This document shows, in pieces, positions 52,893-62,310 of a stretch of DNA of 64,000 nt. The DNA comes from Niastella populi (GTDB lineage Bacteria; Bacteroidota; Bacteroidia; Chitinophagales; Chitinophagaceae), in assembly GCF_002078015.1 (NCBI RefSeq), contig NZ_LWBP01000134.1:1-64000 (forward strand), given 5' to 3'. Position numbers and translations under genes: made by a program. The notes beneath the pieces were generated by a model. It was not told the origin of the DNA. It did not search any database and saw only the letters and a list, made by a program, of their open reading frames with translations. Position 1 is the first letter of the stretch, and every line of letters starts with the position of its first letter.

Positions 52893-53876
52893 ATGAAAAT
52901 CGCCTTCTTCTCCACCCAGCCATACGATAAAGAATATTTCACCCGCCATAATAGTGGTCACGATCTGGTGTTTTTCGAAGCGCAGCTGAACGAACAAACT
53001 GTTCCGCTCGCCGACGGCTGTAGTGCCATATGCGCTTTTGTCAACGATTCGCTGAATGCAGCCACCATAAAACAACTGGCCGCCCAGGGCGTACAGCTTA
53101 TAGCCATGCGCAGTGCCGGGTACAATAATGTCGACCTGCCTTCGGCGCAGCTCCATAACATTAAAGTGGTGCGTGTTCCGGCCTATTCGCCCTATGCAGT
53201 AGCCGAACATGCCGTAGCGCTTATTTTAACCCTGAACCGCAAAACGCATAAAGCGTATAACCGGGTGCGGGAAGGCAATTTCTCGCTTGACAAATTGACC
53301 GGGTTCGACCTGCATGGTAAAACAGTCGGCGTTATCGGTACTGGCAAAATTGGCCAGGTTTTCTGCGATATCATGAAAGGCTTTGGCTGCCGGGTGGTGG
53401 CATTCGATCTCATTGCCAATAAAGAGCTGGAATCTAAAGGCATTGAATACCTGCCGCTGGTGCAGTTACTGCCGCAATGCGATATCATTTCATTGCATTG
53501 TCCGCTTACCGAACAAACCAAACATCTTATAAACGCCGATACGCTACGGCTGATGAAACCGGGTGTAATGCTCATCAACACCAGCCGGGGCGCACTGATC
53601 GATACGCGCGATGCCATTCATGCCTTAAAAACCGGTCACCTGGGCTACCTGGGCATCGATGTGTATGAGCAGGAAGAAAAGCTGTTCTTCCATAACCTGT
53701 CTGAACAGATCATTGAAGACGACGTGATCATGCGGTTAATGAGTTTTCCGAATGTGTTGATCACCAGCCATCAGGGATTCTTTACCGATGAAGCGCTTAC
53801 CCAAATTGCCAAAACCACACTCCGGAACGTGCATGATTTCGAGGCCGGCAAACCGCTCGAGAACAAGGTTGTGTAA
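52893..53876 (+). CDS. 2-hydroxyacid dehydrogenase, D-lactate dehydrogenase-like
   Basis: A 327-residue NAD-dependent D-2-hydroxyacid dehydrogenase. The Rossmann motif is GVIGTGKIGQ (~147-156), catalytic Arg in NTSRGALID (~230-238), Glu near 262 (DVYEQEEKLFF) and His in LITSHQGFFTDEA (~290-302). RSAGYNNVDLPSA and YSPYAVAEHAVALILTLNRK, together with the FFHNLSE insertion, place it in the fermentative D-lactate dehydrogenase (LdhA) branch. It converts pyruvate and D-lactate. Single gene, with a promoter implying a leaderless mRNA. Confidence 0.9.
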   Translation: MKIAFFSTQPYDKEYFTRHNSGHDLVFFEAQLNEQTVPLADGCSAICAFVNDSLNAATIKQLAAQGVQLIAMRSAGYNNVDLPSAQLHNIKVVRVPAYSPYAVAEHAVALILTLNRKTHKAYNRVREGNFSLDKLTGFDLHGKTVGVIGTGKIGQVFCDIMKGFGCRVVAFDLIANKELESKGIEYLPLVQLLPQCDIISLHCPLTEQTKHLINADTLRLMKPGVMLINTSRGALIDTRDAIHALKTGHLGYLGIDVYEQEEKLFFHNLSEQIIEDDVIMRLMSFPNVLITSHQGFFTDEALTQIAKTTLRNVHDFEAGKPLENKVV

Positions 53877-53993
53877 CTGTTGTACAATGTTTGTCAATAA
53901 AGCAGTAAAATCCTTAATGTCAGCGGTTCACTGCGGTTTTCAATATTCACTTAGTTTTTACTCATATCGTAAATTACGGCCCGGTTAAATCGG

Positions 53994-54001
53994 TATTTTT
54001 G
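53994..54001 (+). promoter_or_regulatory. Candidate -7 element for feoB
   Basis: TATTTTTG, an exact TAnnTTTG, 46 nt before the feoB ATG. The leader would begin near 54008 and consist almost entirely of the hairpin at 54013-54042. Confidence 0.45.
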
Positions 54002-54012
54002 CGCTCTTGTTT

Positions 54013-54042
54013 AAACCCTTTTGCTTAATGCAAAAGGGTGTT
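54013..54042 (+). promoter_or_regulatory. Hairpin in the feoB leader
   Basis: aacccttttgc pairs with gcaaaagggt around a short loop. The right arm contains AAGGG, ending ~9 nt before the ATG at 54048, in the place of a Shine-Dalgarno. It could sequester the ribosome site. An unlikely 5-codon frame (ATG at 54028) runs through it. Confidence 0.5.
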
Positions 54043-54047
54043 TAGTA

Positions 54048-56171
54048 ATGGCGAAGACGATACATATTGCATTAGTAGGAAATCCAAACAGCGGCAAAAG
54101 TTCCCTGTTCAATGTTTTAACCGGCCTGAACCAGAAAGTTGGCAACTTTCCGGGTGTAACGGTAGACAAGAAAGTAGGCATCTGTCAATTATCGGAAACG
54201 CTAAGCGCTTCCATCGTTGACCTGCCCGGTACATATAGTTTATACCCCCGTCGTGAAGATGAGTGGGTGGCCTACCGCGTATTGATGCGGCAGGATAAAG
54301 ATGTGGAAGAGCCGGAAATGGTGGTTTTGATTGCCGATGCCAGCAACCTCAAGCGCAACCTGTTGTTTGCTTCCCAGATCATAGATCTTAAAATACCGGT
54401 GGTGGTGGGACTGACCATGATGGATATCGCCCGCCACAAAGGCATCCAGATCGATGTGGCAGAACTGGAAAGGGAGCTGGGTGTGCCGGTAGTTCCCATC
54501 AACCCGCGCAAAAACAAGGGCATTCTTCCCCTGAAAAAAGCGATAGAACAAACCGCACTTGAATTATATAAAGCGCCTGTTCGCGATTTTATCAATAATG
54601 AAGCCCTCGCCCCGGCCGCTATCGGCAGCGTAAAGGCGTTGTTTCCCGAACTGAGCGATTACAAAGCTGTTCATTATCTCATCAACCACGAATCGTTTTC
54701 CCTGAACAATCAGATGCAGGAGAAAATAGAATCGATTGAACAGGATAATAATTTTAATCATACCAAAACACAGGCGGAAGAAATACTGCAGCGATACCAA
54801 CGAATTGGTTCCATTCTGAAACAATCGGTAACCGAGCCCTCGCCGCTGCAAAAAACATTGTTTACCGAAAAGCTGGATAATATATTTCTTCACCGCCGCT
54901 GGGGATATCTCATTTTGCTGGCGGTGCTGTTCCTGTTGTTTCAAAGTGTTTTCTGGCTGGCCGAGTACCCCATGACGGGGATCGACTGGGCCTTTGGTGA
55001 AATAAGCGGCTGGCTTACCAGCGTAATGAAGCCAGGCTGGTTCACCGACCTGCTAATAAATGGTATTGTTGCCGGGCTGGGCGGTATCCTCATCTTCATT
55101 CCCCAGATCATGATCCTGTTTGGCCTGGTGACCATTTTGGAAGATACCGGCTACATGGCCCGCATTAGCTTTTTAACAGATAAGCTGATGCGCAAAGTAG
55201 GCCTCAACGGCAAAAGCGTTATGCCCATGATCAGCGGTTTCGCCTGCGCCGTACCAGCCATCATGAGCGCGCGCAATATTGAAAACAAAAAGGAAAGATT
55301 ACTCACCATATTGGTTACGCCATTGATGAGCTGCAGCGCCCGGCTGCCGGTGTATACGATCCTGATAGGCCTGGTGATCCCGAAAAAAATGTTCGCAGGC
55401 TTTTTGGGTTTACAGGGCCTGGTGATGATGGGCCTTTACTTGCTGGGACCCATCATGTCGTTACTCGTTTCGTATGTTGCACGCCTTTTTATAAATATCA
55501 AAGAGAAAAGCTTTTTCATTCTGGAGCTGCCGGTTTACCGCGCACCGCGCTGGAAAAATGTGGTGGTAACGATGTTGAGCAAGGCCAGGATCTTTGTTTT
55601 CGATGCCGGTAAAGTGATCATGGTGATCAGTTTAATTCTGTGGGCATTGAGCACATATGGTCCCAAAGAAAGAATGAGCGGGGTAGAAGCACGTTACGAA
55701 CAACAATTAAAACAACATCCTGAACAGGAAGCAGAACTGAGCCGGTTGAAAAATACCGAGCTTTTAGCAAATTCCTATGCCGGCATTCTTGGCCGAAGTA
55801 TTGAACCGGCGATAGAACCACTGGGATACGACTGGAAGATCGGTATTGCACTGATCACTTCTTTTGCTGCACGGGAAGTTTTTGTTGGAACCATGGCCAC
55901 GCTGTACAGTGTTGAAGGCGGCAACGATGCTGATGAAAGTACGTTGATGGAAAAAATGCATGCCGCGGTTCGGCCAAACGGTTCCAAAGTATACACAGTG
56001 GCGTCCGGCATATCGTTAATGATCTTTTACGCATTCGCCATGCAATGTATGAGCACACTGGCCATCGTTAAAAGAGAAACCCGTAGCTGGAAGTGGCCGT
56101 TGATACAATTAGTGTATATGACCGGACTGGCTTATATTATAAGTCTTATAGCTTATCAGTTGTTGAAGTAA
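54048..56171 (+). CDS. feoB: Ferrous iron transporter FeoB
   Basis: A 707-residue Fe(II) transporter. The start at ATG 54048 (MAKTIHIALVGNPNSGKSS) is preferred over TTG 54021. The G domain (~1-165) has G1 GNPNSGKS (11-18), G2 PGVT (35-38), G3 DLPG (58-61) and, in place of the usual NxxD, TMMD at 123-126. A helical GDI-like region follows to ~275. The membrane part has two Gate/nucleoside-recognition domains (~330-430, 510-590) with GFACAVPAI and TPLMSCSARLPVY. No FeoA domain or feoA gene is adjacent. The leader hairpin may regulate translation. Confidence 0.93.
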   Translation: MAKTIHIALVGNPNSGKSSLFNVLTGLNQKVGNFPGVTVDKKVGICQLSETLSASIVDLPGTYSLYPRREDEWVAYRVLMRQDKDVEEPEMVVLIADASNLKRNLLFASQIIDLKIPVVVGLTMMDIARHKGIQIDVAELERELGVPVVPINPRKNKGILPLKKAIEQTALELYKAPVRDFINNEALAPAAIGSVKALFPELSDYKAVHYLINHESFSLNNQMQEKIESIEQDNNFNHTKTQAEEILQRYQRIGSILKQSVTEPSPLQKTLFTEKLDNIFLHRRWGYLILLAVLFLLFQSVFWLAEYPMTGIDWAFGEISGWLTSVMKPGWFTDLLINGIVAGLGGILIFIPQIMILFGLVTILEDTGYMARISFLTDKLMRKVGLNGKSVMPMISGFACAVPAIMSARNIENKKERLLTILVTPLMSCSARLPVYTILIGLVIPKKMFAGFLGLQGLVMMGLYLLGPIMSLLVSYVARLFINIKEKSFFILELPVYRAPRWKNVVVTMLSKARIFVFDAGKVIMVISLILWALSTYGPKERMSGVEARYEQQLKQHPEQEAELSRLKNTELLANSYAGILGRSIEPAIEPLGYDWKIGIALITSFAAREVFVGTMATLYSVEGGNDADESTLMEKMHAAVRPNGSKVYTVASGISLMIFYAFAMQCMSTLAIVKRETRSWKWPLIQLVYMTGLAYIISLIAYQLLK

Positions 56172-56277
56172 GCGTGAACTTCCCGGGGTTTCAATTGCAA
56201 ATGAAGATTGCGAGGTTTGGCAGAATGCCCGCCTTATAAATCGCAAAATCACTAAATCCCAAAATCAGCAATAAAAA

Positions 56278-56305
56278 AAGGGCTCACGAAAGAGCCCCTT
56301 TTTGT
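56278..56305 (+). terminator. Terminator of feoB
   Basis: gggctc (56280-56285) pairs with gagccc (56291-56297 region) over a small loop, followed by CTTTTTG. It is ~110 nt after the stop. The remaining 56306-56640 shows no gene or strong structure. Confidence 0.75.
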
Positions 56306-56640
56306 TTTGTCCAATCCATGAAAAATAAACCGTCCTGTAATATCTTACTTGTGTTTACAACCGCATTTGTCAGGTTGATAGTAAATTTAAATATGAATTG
56401 CCTCATTTGCCTTATCCAATGACTCCCTTAACGACCGGCTAACTAAACCAGGTTCACACTACTTTCATTACAGCTGCAATTACATTCATATATATGACGC
56501 CAAACGATGAAAAAGGTTTGTTATAGAAACCTTAAATGGTTGCAATAACAACTTTCACTGACAGGTGTGAAGAGAGGAAGTATTTTATTGAAGATCAGTA
56601 TTGAATCCGTCTGCTTTAAGCAAACTTCCATGTGAGCCAA

Positions 56641-57129
56641 TTATCCTACTATTTTACTTCTTTTTTCAAGCATAACAGTCGTTCGCCAGATGCCATCAAG
56701 CCGGGCAATACGTTCGCGATAACCGATAAAGCGAAAACCGCATTGTTCATGTAAATGAATACTTGCCCTGTTCTCTTCATGAATAACGCTTAACAGCGAC
56801 CAGATGCCATTAAGTTCGCTGGCTTTTATCAGCTCCTCGAGCAAAATTCTGCCGATCCCTTTTCGCTGATGCTGCTGATGAACATATACGCTTACTTCCG
56901 CCACGCCGCTATAACATTCCCTTGCCGATACGGGCGCCAGGGCCGCCCAGCCAACAGGTTCATTACCGTTGAGCGCTATTATCCTTGAGTGTGGGAGATA
57001 CTTGAGGTTGAACTGTTCCCAATCAGGCACTGTTGTTTCAAAAGTTGCCATGCCCGAAGCAATGCCATGGCCATAAATTTCCAGCACCGGGGCGGCATGT
57101 TCCTGAAGCATTGGTATCAGCGTAATCAT
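56641..57129 (-). CDS. GNAT acetyltransferase, phosphinothricin-acetyltransferase-like
   Basis: A 162-residue GNAT protein. The CoA-binding motif A is VYVHQQHQRKGIGRILLEEL (~81-100, with Q/R-x-x-G-x-G/A). SARECYSGVAEVSVYV (~68-83) and the C-terminal EQCGFRFIGYRERIARLDG place it with the COG1247 phosphinothricin/methionine-sulfone acetyltransferases. It transfers acetyl to an amine; the physiological substrate is probably an amino-acid analogue and not a resistance target. Confidence 0.87.
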   Translation of the reverse strand: MITLIPMLQEHAAPVLEIYGHGIASGMATFETTVPDWEQFNLKYLPHSRIIALNGNEPVGWAALAPVSARECYSGVAEVSVYVHQQHQRKGIGRILLEELIKASELNGIWSLLSVIHEENRASIHLHEQCGFRFIGYRERIARLDGIWRTTVMLEKRSKIVG

Positions 57130-57227
57130 AAGCTAATTTAAAAAATTAGCCGGCAACTTTAGAAGGAAGGTTGTCTGCCGGTTGGTGAACGGCTCTTTTC
57201 AGGAGGCGGGCTCCTTCCATATTTATT

Positions 57228-58379
57228 TTATATGCGGGCCAAACGCTCAGCTGCCAGCGCCAGGGTTTCTTCTTTTTTACCAAAGCAAAAGCGAACCACC
57301 TTGTTATCGGTTGCATCCTGGTAAAAGGCAGAAACAGGAATTACGGCCACGCCAAACTCTTTTGTAATGCGGATGGCGAAATCCTTATCGCTTTCATCGC
57401 TGATGCGATCATATTGTGCGCAGATAAAATAACTGCCCTTACTGTCGAGCATGGTAAACCGGGTGTCTTTCATCAACGTTAAAAAGTAGTCGCGCTTTTT
57501 TTGCAGAAAGGAAGCCAGTGATAAATATGACTCTTTATTTCGCAGAAAAGCGGCCAGCGCCACCTGTGATGGTGTATGGCAGCTAAAGCAATTGAACTGA
57601 TGCACTTTGCGGAACTCGCGGGTAAACGCGGCAGGCGCCACGCAATACCCCAGTTTCCAACCGGTACAATGGTATACTTTACCAAATGAAAAACAAACAA
57701 AACTTCTCCCCACCAGGTCGGGGTAACGCAGGATAGACTGGTGTTTTATATTATCGAAAATTATATGCTCATATACTTCATCTGAAACTATGATGATATT
57801 GGTGTTCTGCACCAGATCGCGCAACTGCTGCATATCTTCTTCCCGTAGCACTGCACCGGTTGGGTTGTGCGGCGAATTGAGCATAATAACCCTTGTTTTG
57901 GAAGTTATTTTACGGCGTACTTCCGCCCAGTCGATCCTGTATTCAGGAAACTGCAGATCGATGCGAACAGGTGTGGCGCCATTCACCACTATATTGGGAA
58001 TGTAACTATCGTACCCCGGTTCAAAAACAATTACCTCGTCACCCGGTTGTAATACCGTGGTAAGCGCAGTGTAAATGGCATAGGTGCCCCCGGGCGTAAT
58101 AGTAATATCTGTATCGGGGTTAACAGTTGTGTGATACAAAAACGCAATCTTTTCTGCAATGGCTTCCCGCAGGGGCATCCAGCCCGGCATGGGCGAATAT
58201 TGGTTGAACCCTTTGTTCATGGCTTCCGTTACCAGCGCGGTTAGTCCGGCGCTCATAGGAAAATCAGGAAACCCCTGGCCAAGGTTAACGGCTTTGTGTT
58301 CGGTAGCCAGGGCGCTCATTACGGTAAAAATGGTAGTGCCTACCTGGGGTAGTTTAGATTGGATCTGTATTGACGTCAA
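57228..58379 (-). CDS. PLP-dependent methionine aminotransferase family
   Basis: A 383-residue fold type I aminotransferase. LGQGFPDFP (33-41), PGGTYAIYTAL (~96-106), SPHNPTGAV (169-177), SDEVYEH (199-205) and the PLP lysine K234 in SFGKVYHCTGWKLGY match the YbdL/KAT group using methionine and aromatic amino acids. It converts the oxo-acid of methionine salvage or of glutamine-type donors. Family assignment is good; the exact substrate is inferred. Separate gene, convergent with nothing in the immediate gap. Confidence 0.87.
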   Translation of the reverse strand: MTSIQIQSKLPQVGTTIFTVMSALATEHKAVNLGQGFPDFPMSAGLTALVTEAMNKGFNQYSPMPGWMPLREAIAEKIAFLYHTTVNPDTDITITPGGTYAIYTALTTVLQPGDEVIVFEPGYDSYIPNIVVNGATPVRIDLQFPEYRIDWAEVRRKITSKTRVIMLNSPHNPTGAVLREEDMQQLRDLVQNTNIIIVSDEVYEHIIFDNIKHQSILRYPDLVGRSFVCFSFGKVYHCTGWKLGYCVAPAAFTREFRKVHQFNCFSCHTPSQVALAAFLRNKESYLSLASFLQKKRDYFLTLMKDTRFTMLDSKGSYFICAQYDRISDESDKDFAIRITKEFGVAVIPVSAFYQDATDNKVVRFCFGKKEETLALAAERLARI

Positions 58380-58488
58380 TGTCTTTATTTGTAAAGAGTG
58401 ATCTAAATGAATTTGCCCCGTGATTCTTTTCTCTGTCTGCCTGCGGCTGCCGCTCCGGAGAAACTTAGCGAGGGCGGCATGAATTCAA

Positions 58489-58512
58489 ACCTTATCAACC
58501 TGTTAACCGGGG
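58489..58512. repeat. Short degenerate array (ttatcaa cctgtta)
   Basis: caaacct tatcaac ctgttaa ccgggg, the same words as at 3331-3366 and 52728-52760. Near the YjbR 3' end. Confidence 0.3.
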
Positions 58513-58528
58513 AACCAGTCATCTGGCG

Positions 58529-58888
58529 CTACTTCTTTCCCTTAACCTGTTCCCGCGCTTTTACCGGCAGGCTTTCTACAATGAGATCATAGGAATCGGT
58601 GATCCATTCCTTCAACATCGTATTGCTTACGGTTCCATCTACTACGATGGTATTCCAGTGTTTTTTATTCATGTGATAACCGGGTTGAACGCAATCGTAC
58701 CGCTCCCGAAGCTCAATGGCTTTTTCGGGGTCGCACTTTACATTGAATTGAAATGTTTCATGGTCCAGCGAACAGATCAGGAAGATCTTTCCGCCCACTT
58801 TATAAACAAGGGTATCGGGCCCAAAGGGAAAGGTTTCTTCCACGGCCGGTTTTGATAAACAATAATCGCGAAGAGATTCTACATCCAT
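58529..58888 (-). CDS. MmcQ/YjbR-family DNA-binding-fold protein
   Basis: A 119-residue protein starting at ATG 58888 (MDVESLRDYCLSKPAVEETFPFG); an ATG 8 codons upstream is less likely as the fold starts here. Motifs FPFGPDTLVYKVGGKIF (~20-36), NVKCDPEKAIELRERY (~51-66), GYHMNKKHWNTIVVDG (~73-88) are typical of the YjbR/CyaY-like family. Function unclear; the family has a double-wing-like fold suggested to bind DNA. Confidence 0.87.
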   Translation of the reverse strand: MDVESLRDYCLSKPAVEETFPFGPDTLVYKVGGKIFLICSLDHETFQFNVKCDPEKAIELRERYDCVQPGYHMNKKHWNTIVVDGTVSNTMLKEWITDSYDLIVESLPVKAREQVKGKK

Positions 58889-58971
58889 ACAACTCAACTT
58901 TACTATTTGCAATTTACAAATGTCAGCGGTTTGTTTAAAATGGAATGTACTTGTAAAATGAAATATTGTTA

Positions 58972-59685
58972 TTATTTTATTTCAATGCTTTCTGCATCTA
59001 TCTGTTCTTCGCCCGTCATGCGCAGGTACACCTGCACGGTGGTTATTACGTCTTTCTGGCAATAAGTGGCAATGCGTTCCAGGTTCTTATCCTTCCAGTA
59101 TACTTCCCACACCTTGCTGCCATCGATATCGTCTTTCGGGGTGGGAATGCCCAGCGTACAGGCAAGCAGATTCAATGAAGTAAATGTTTTGTAATCGCCA
59201 AACCGCCACAGGTCCATAGTATCGAGATGGTTTATTTCCCAGGGCTTTTTTCCCCTGGTATTGAGAATGGGTGGTATGGGAATATTATTGATGATCATTC
59301 GCCGGCACAGGAAAGGAAAATCGAATTCTTTACCATTGTGGGCGCAGAAGCATTTATTGGCATCTGTGGTCCAGCGTTTCAGCATTTCGGTGAACTGCAA
59401 CAGCACTTCGCGTTCATCATCGCCATAAAACGATTTGATGACGAGTTTTTTGGTGGGATTATAACCCTGGATGTTCCCGCAGCTGATACAAACAATTTTA
59501 CCAAACTCGGAATATATTCCGGCGCGGTTATAAATGGTTTCTACCGTTTCTTCTTCCTTATTACGAATCAGGTAGGCGGCCTTTAGATCCCAGAGGGATT
59601 TCCATTCGGCCGGCATCTTGTCGTAGCAATCGTATTGCGGAACCGTTTCAATGTCGAGAAAAAGTATATTGTTGAGCGTAACCAT
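58972..59685 (-). CDS. DEDD-type 3'-5' exonuclease (PolB-like exonuclease family)
   Basis: A 237-residue protein. The exonuclease acidic residues are seen in FLDIETVPQ (Exo I, ~9-17), AHNGKEFDFPFLCRR (Exo II, ~115-129) and IATYCQKDVITT (Exo III, ~205-216 with Tyr-x3-Asp). It matches the predicted 3'-5' exonuclease family related to the PolB exonuclease domain (DNA_pol_B_exo2). It begins 2 nt after the manC stop, a translationally coupled pair, though the link to sugar nucleotides is not obvious. Confidence 0.87.
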   Translation of the reverse strand: MVTLNNILFLDIETVPQYDCYDKMPAEWKSLWDLKAAYLIRNKEEETVETIYNRAGIYSEFGKIVCISCGNIQGYNPTKKLVIKSFYGDDEREVLLQFTEMLKRWTTDANKCFCAHNGKEFDFPFLCRRMIINNIPIPPILNTRGKKPWEINHLDTMDLWRFGDYKTFTSLNLLACTLGIPTPKDDIDGSKVWEVYWKDKNLERIATYCQKDVITTVQVYLRMTGEEQIDAESIEIK

Positions 59686-59687
59686 TC

Positions 59688-60770
59688 TTAAAGATACTTA
59701 TCTCCCTTGTTCCTTTTAACCTCGGCAACATATTCTTTGATATCCTGTTCTTTTTCTCTTTTGCAGATAAGGAGCACGTCGTTGGTATCAACTACAATGA
59801 AATCTTCCATGCCCTGCAGCACAACGAGTTTGTTCTCGGGCGTTTGGATCATACAACGATGTGTGTCAAACACAATGACATTGCCACCACCGGCGGCATT
59901 CTCCATATAATCTTTATCAAGATTTTCCCAGGCGCTGTTCCAGCTTCCGAGGTCGCTCCAGCCGAATGAGGAGGGAATCACATACACATTATCGGCCTTT
60001 TCCATTATGCCGAAATCGATGGAGATATTGGTACAAAGCGGATAGATGCGCTGTAAAGCCGGACCTTCTTCCGTAGTATTCAAATACGCTTTTTCCGCTT
60101 CGAATACATCATAGGTCTCAGGCAGGTATTTTTCGAATGCAGCGATTATATTTTTCACCTGCCAAACGAATATACCGGCGTTCCATAAGAAGTCGCCGCT
60201 GGCAAGAAATATTTTGGCGGTTGAAAGTTCAGGCTTTTCGGTAAACGTTTTTACCTTATACACATTGTCGCTAACTGCCTGTTGCTCGTATTGTATATAA
60301 CCGTAGCCGGTATGCGGATAGGCAGGTTGAATACCCAGCGTTACCAATGCGCTGTGTTTGCCAACAAAACTGAGCGCTTCGAAACAAACTTTATTAAAAG
60401 CAAGCGGATCGAGTATCAGGTGGTCTGAAGGAGCAACTATCAGCGAAGCCTGCGGATCGAGCTGGTTCAGTTTGTAGCTAATGTAGGCAATACAGGGAGC
60501 TGTATTTTTCCGGGACGGTTCGCCCAGAATATTCTGCAGCGGCAGTTGCGGCAATTGTTTCTTTACAATATTTATGTATTCGTTTGAGGTAACTACATAA
60601 ATATTTTCGGCCGGTATAAAAGCAGCAAATCGTTCATACGTGGCTTGTATGAGTGTTTTTCCGGTATTCAGAATGTCGAGGAACTGCTTGGGGTAATTAG
60701 TACGGCTCATGGGCCAGAAACGGCTTCCTATTCCCCCTGCCATTATTGCTACGTAATGATGTTTGTTCAT
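59688..60770 (-). CDS. manC: Mannose-1-phosphate guanylyltransferase
   Basis: A 360-residue nucleotidyltransferase. GGIGSRFWPMSRTNYPKQFL (12-31) is the pyrophosphorylase signature, FTEKPELSTA and FLWNAGIFVW are core family elements. It makes GDP-mannose from mannose-1-phosphate and GTP for glycan synthesis. It lacks the C-terminal phosphomannose isomerase domain of long ManC proteins. Upstream is kdsD (140-nt gap) and downstream the exonuclease gene (2 nt), so a surface-polysaccharide transcript is likely. Confidence 0.9.
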   Translation of the reverse strand: MNKHHYVAIMAGGIGSRFWPMSRTNYPKQFLDILNTGKTLIQATYERFAAFIPAENIYVVTSNEYINIVKKQLPQLPLQNILGEPSRKNTAPCIAYISYKLNQLDPQASLIVAPSDHLILDPLAFNKVCFEALSFVGKHSALVTLGIQPAYPHTGYGYIQYEQQAVSDNVYKVKTFTEKPELSTAKIFLASGDFLWNAGIFVWQVKNIIAAFEKYLPETYDVFEAEKAYLNTTEEGPALQRIYPLCTNISIDFGIMEKADNVYVIPSSFGWSDLGSWNSAWENLDKDYMENAAGGGNVIVFDTHRCMIQTPENKLVVLQGMEDFIVVDTNDVLLICKREKEQDIKEYVAEVKRNKGDKYL

Positions 60771-60910
60771 TTTTTGTTAAGTTGTCCTTTTCGGCTAAGC
60801 CCGGAATACTGACAGGTTACTATTTGATGATGCCATTGACACCACAAAACGACAAACTGTCAACTTTATTAGTTGATAAAGTTACAATCTTGCTGATTTT
60901 ACTAAATAAC

Positions 60911-61888
60911 TTAAATGAGCCCTTCCCTGATCAGGTCGTGCAGGTGAACAAAGCCATGATATTCCATTTCTGCCGACACAACCACCAGCTGGCTGATATC
61001 AAACTTTCGCAAACGATCAAGTGCTTCTACAGCCAGTGCATCGGCTGTAATAGTTTTCGGGTTCACCGTCATGATCTCTTTTGCAGTCACGCTGTTCAAG
61101 GGAATATTCTTCTCCAGCATTCGCCGCAGGTCGCCGTCTGTTATGATCCCAAGCAAACGTTTGTTCTCATCGGTAACGGCTGTTGTTCCCAATCGCTTTT
61201 TCGATATTTCAACGATCACTTCTTTAAGGGAAGCGGCAGGAGAAACCTGAGGCTTTTCATTATTTACATACAGGTCGGATACGCGCAGGTATAATTTCTT
61301 TCCAAGAGTACCGCCGGGATGGAACCGGGCAAAATCTTCCGAAGTAAAACCCCTGAGCTCCATCAGTGTTACGGCAATGGCATCGCCCATTACCAGTTGG
61401 GCCGTTGTGCTGGAAGTTGGCGCCAGGTTATTGGGACAGGCTTCCTGAGATACGGTAGTGTTTAAAACAATGCCCGACTGGCGGGCCAGGAACGAAGCAG
61501 TATTTCCCACCATACCTATCAATGTATTGCCAAAATTCCTTACCAGGGGAACCAATACTTTTATTTCAGGGCTTTCGCCGCTTTTACTAATGATCATTAC
61601 CACATCGTCCTGTTGAACCATGCCAAGGTCGCCGTGAATGGCATCGGCAGCATGCAAAAACACCGCAGGTGTTCCTGTTGAGTTTAATGTTGCAACCAGT
61701 TTCTGGGCTATTAAAGCGCTTTTGCCAATACCACTAATAACCAGCCGCCCCTTCATTTCGTAGATGGCCTTTACGGCATGTTCAAAATCATCGTTCACCA
61801 TGTTTTGCAACGACGCAATGGCCTCTGCTTCCAACCCGATGGTCCGAAGCGCAACAGACTTAATATCAATGGCAGACAAAGTAGACAT
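60911..61888 (-). CDS. kdsD: Arabinose-5-phosphate isomerase (KdsD/KpsF family)
   Basis: A 325-residue protein starting at ATG 61888 (MSTLSAIDIKSVALRT); an in-frame TTG at 61900 would add four residues. The N-terminal SIS domain (~35-175: VISGIGKSALIAQKLVATLNSTG, HGDLGMVQQDDV, ISKSGES) binds the sugar phosphate, and two CBS domains follow (~200-325). It converts ribulose-5-P to arabinose-5-P, the first step of Kdo for lipopolysaccharide. A -7 element lies 9 nt upstream of the ATG. Confidence 0.92.
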   Translation of the reverse strand: MSTLSAIDIKSVALRTIGLEAEAIASLQNMVNDDFEHAVKAIYEMKGRLVISGIGKSALIAQKLVATLNSTGTPAVFLHAADAIHGDLGMVQQDDVVMIISKSGESPEIKVLVPLVRNFGNTLIGMVGNTASFLARQSGIVLNTTVSQEACPNNLAPTSSTTAQLVMGDAIAVTLMELRGFTSEDFARFHPGGTLGKKLYLRVSDLYVNNEKPQVSPAASLKEVIVEISKKRLGTTAVTDENKRLLGIITDGDLRRMLEKNIPLNSVTAKEIMTVNPKTITADALAVEALDRLRKFDISQLVVVSAEMEYHGFVHLHDLIREGLI

Positions 61889-61897
61889 ATTATGGCG

Positions 61898-61905
61898 CAA
61901 ACCTA
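61898..61905 (-). promoter_or_regulatory. Candidate -7 element for kdsD
   Basis: The complement reads TAGGTTTG, an exact TAnnTTTG match 9 nt before the ATG. Implies a leader of about 4 nt. Confidence 0.4.
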
Positions 61906-62310
61906 CTTGAAATTGTTAATTGCACAAAGCTTTATGCACATTGTAACTGTTAACCTTTAGTCTTCGAACCACAGGAAAGGATTCCTGTGTGTTTCTGGCT
62001 AATGTTATCCACACATTTGCGATGCGTTATTTATCAAACGCTTATACAAACAATATGCAGCAGCTTTTGTTAAGTTAAGCAGTTTATAATAAAGCCGGCA
62101 GCGTATCTTATGAAGAAGCTAAAATACAGGCTGATTATCACTTAAGCAGCTTTTTAAATATGAGGATTTGACAATTAAAAGATTGGCATAACAACAAAAA
62201 TGAATTAAATTCGCATCCCTTTACATGTTTTGCCTATAACATTCTTATCCTAAAAGGCCTGATTTAAACCCATACACTGACGATTTGCTAAAGGGCAACA
62301 AGTACCATTT

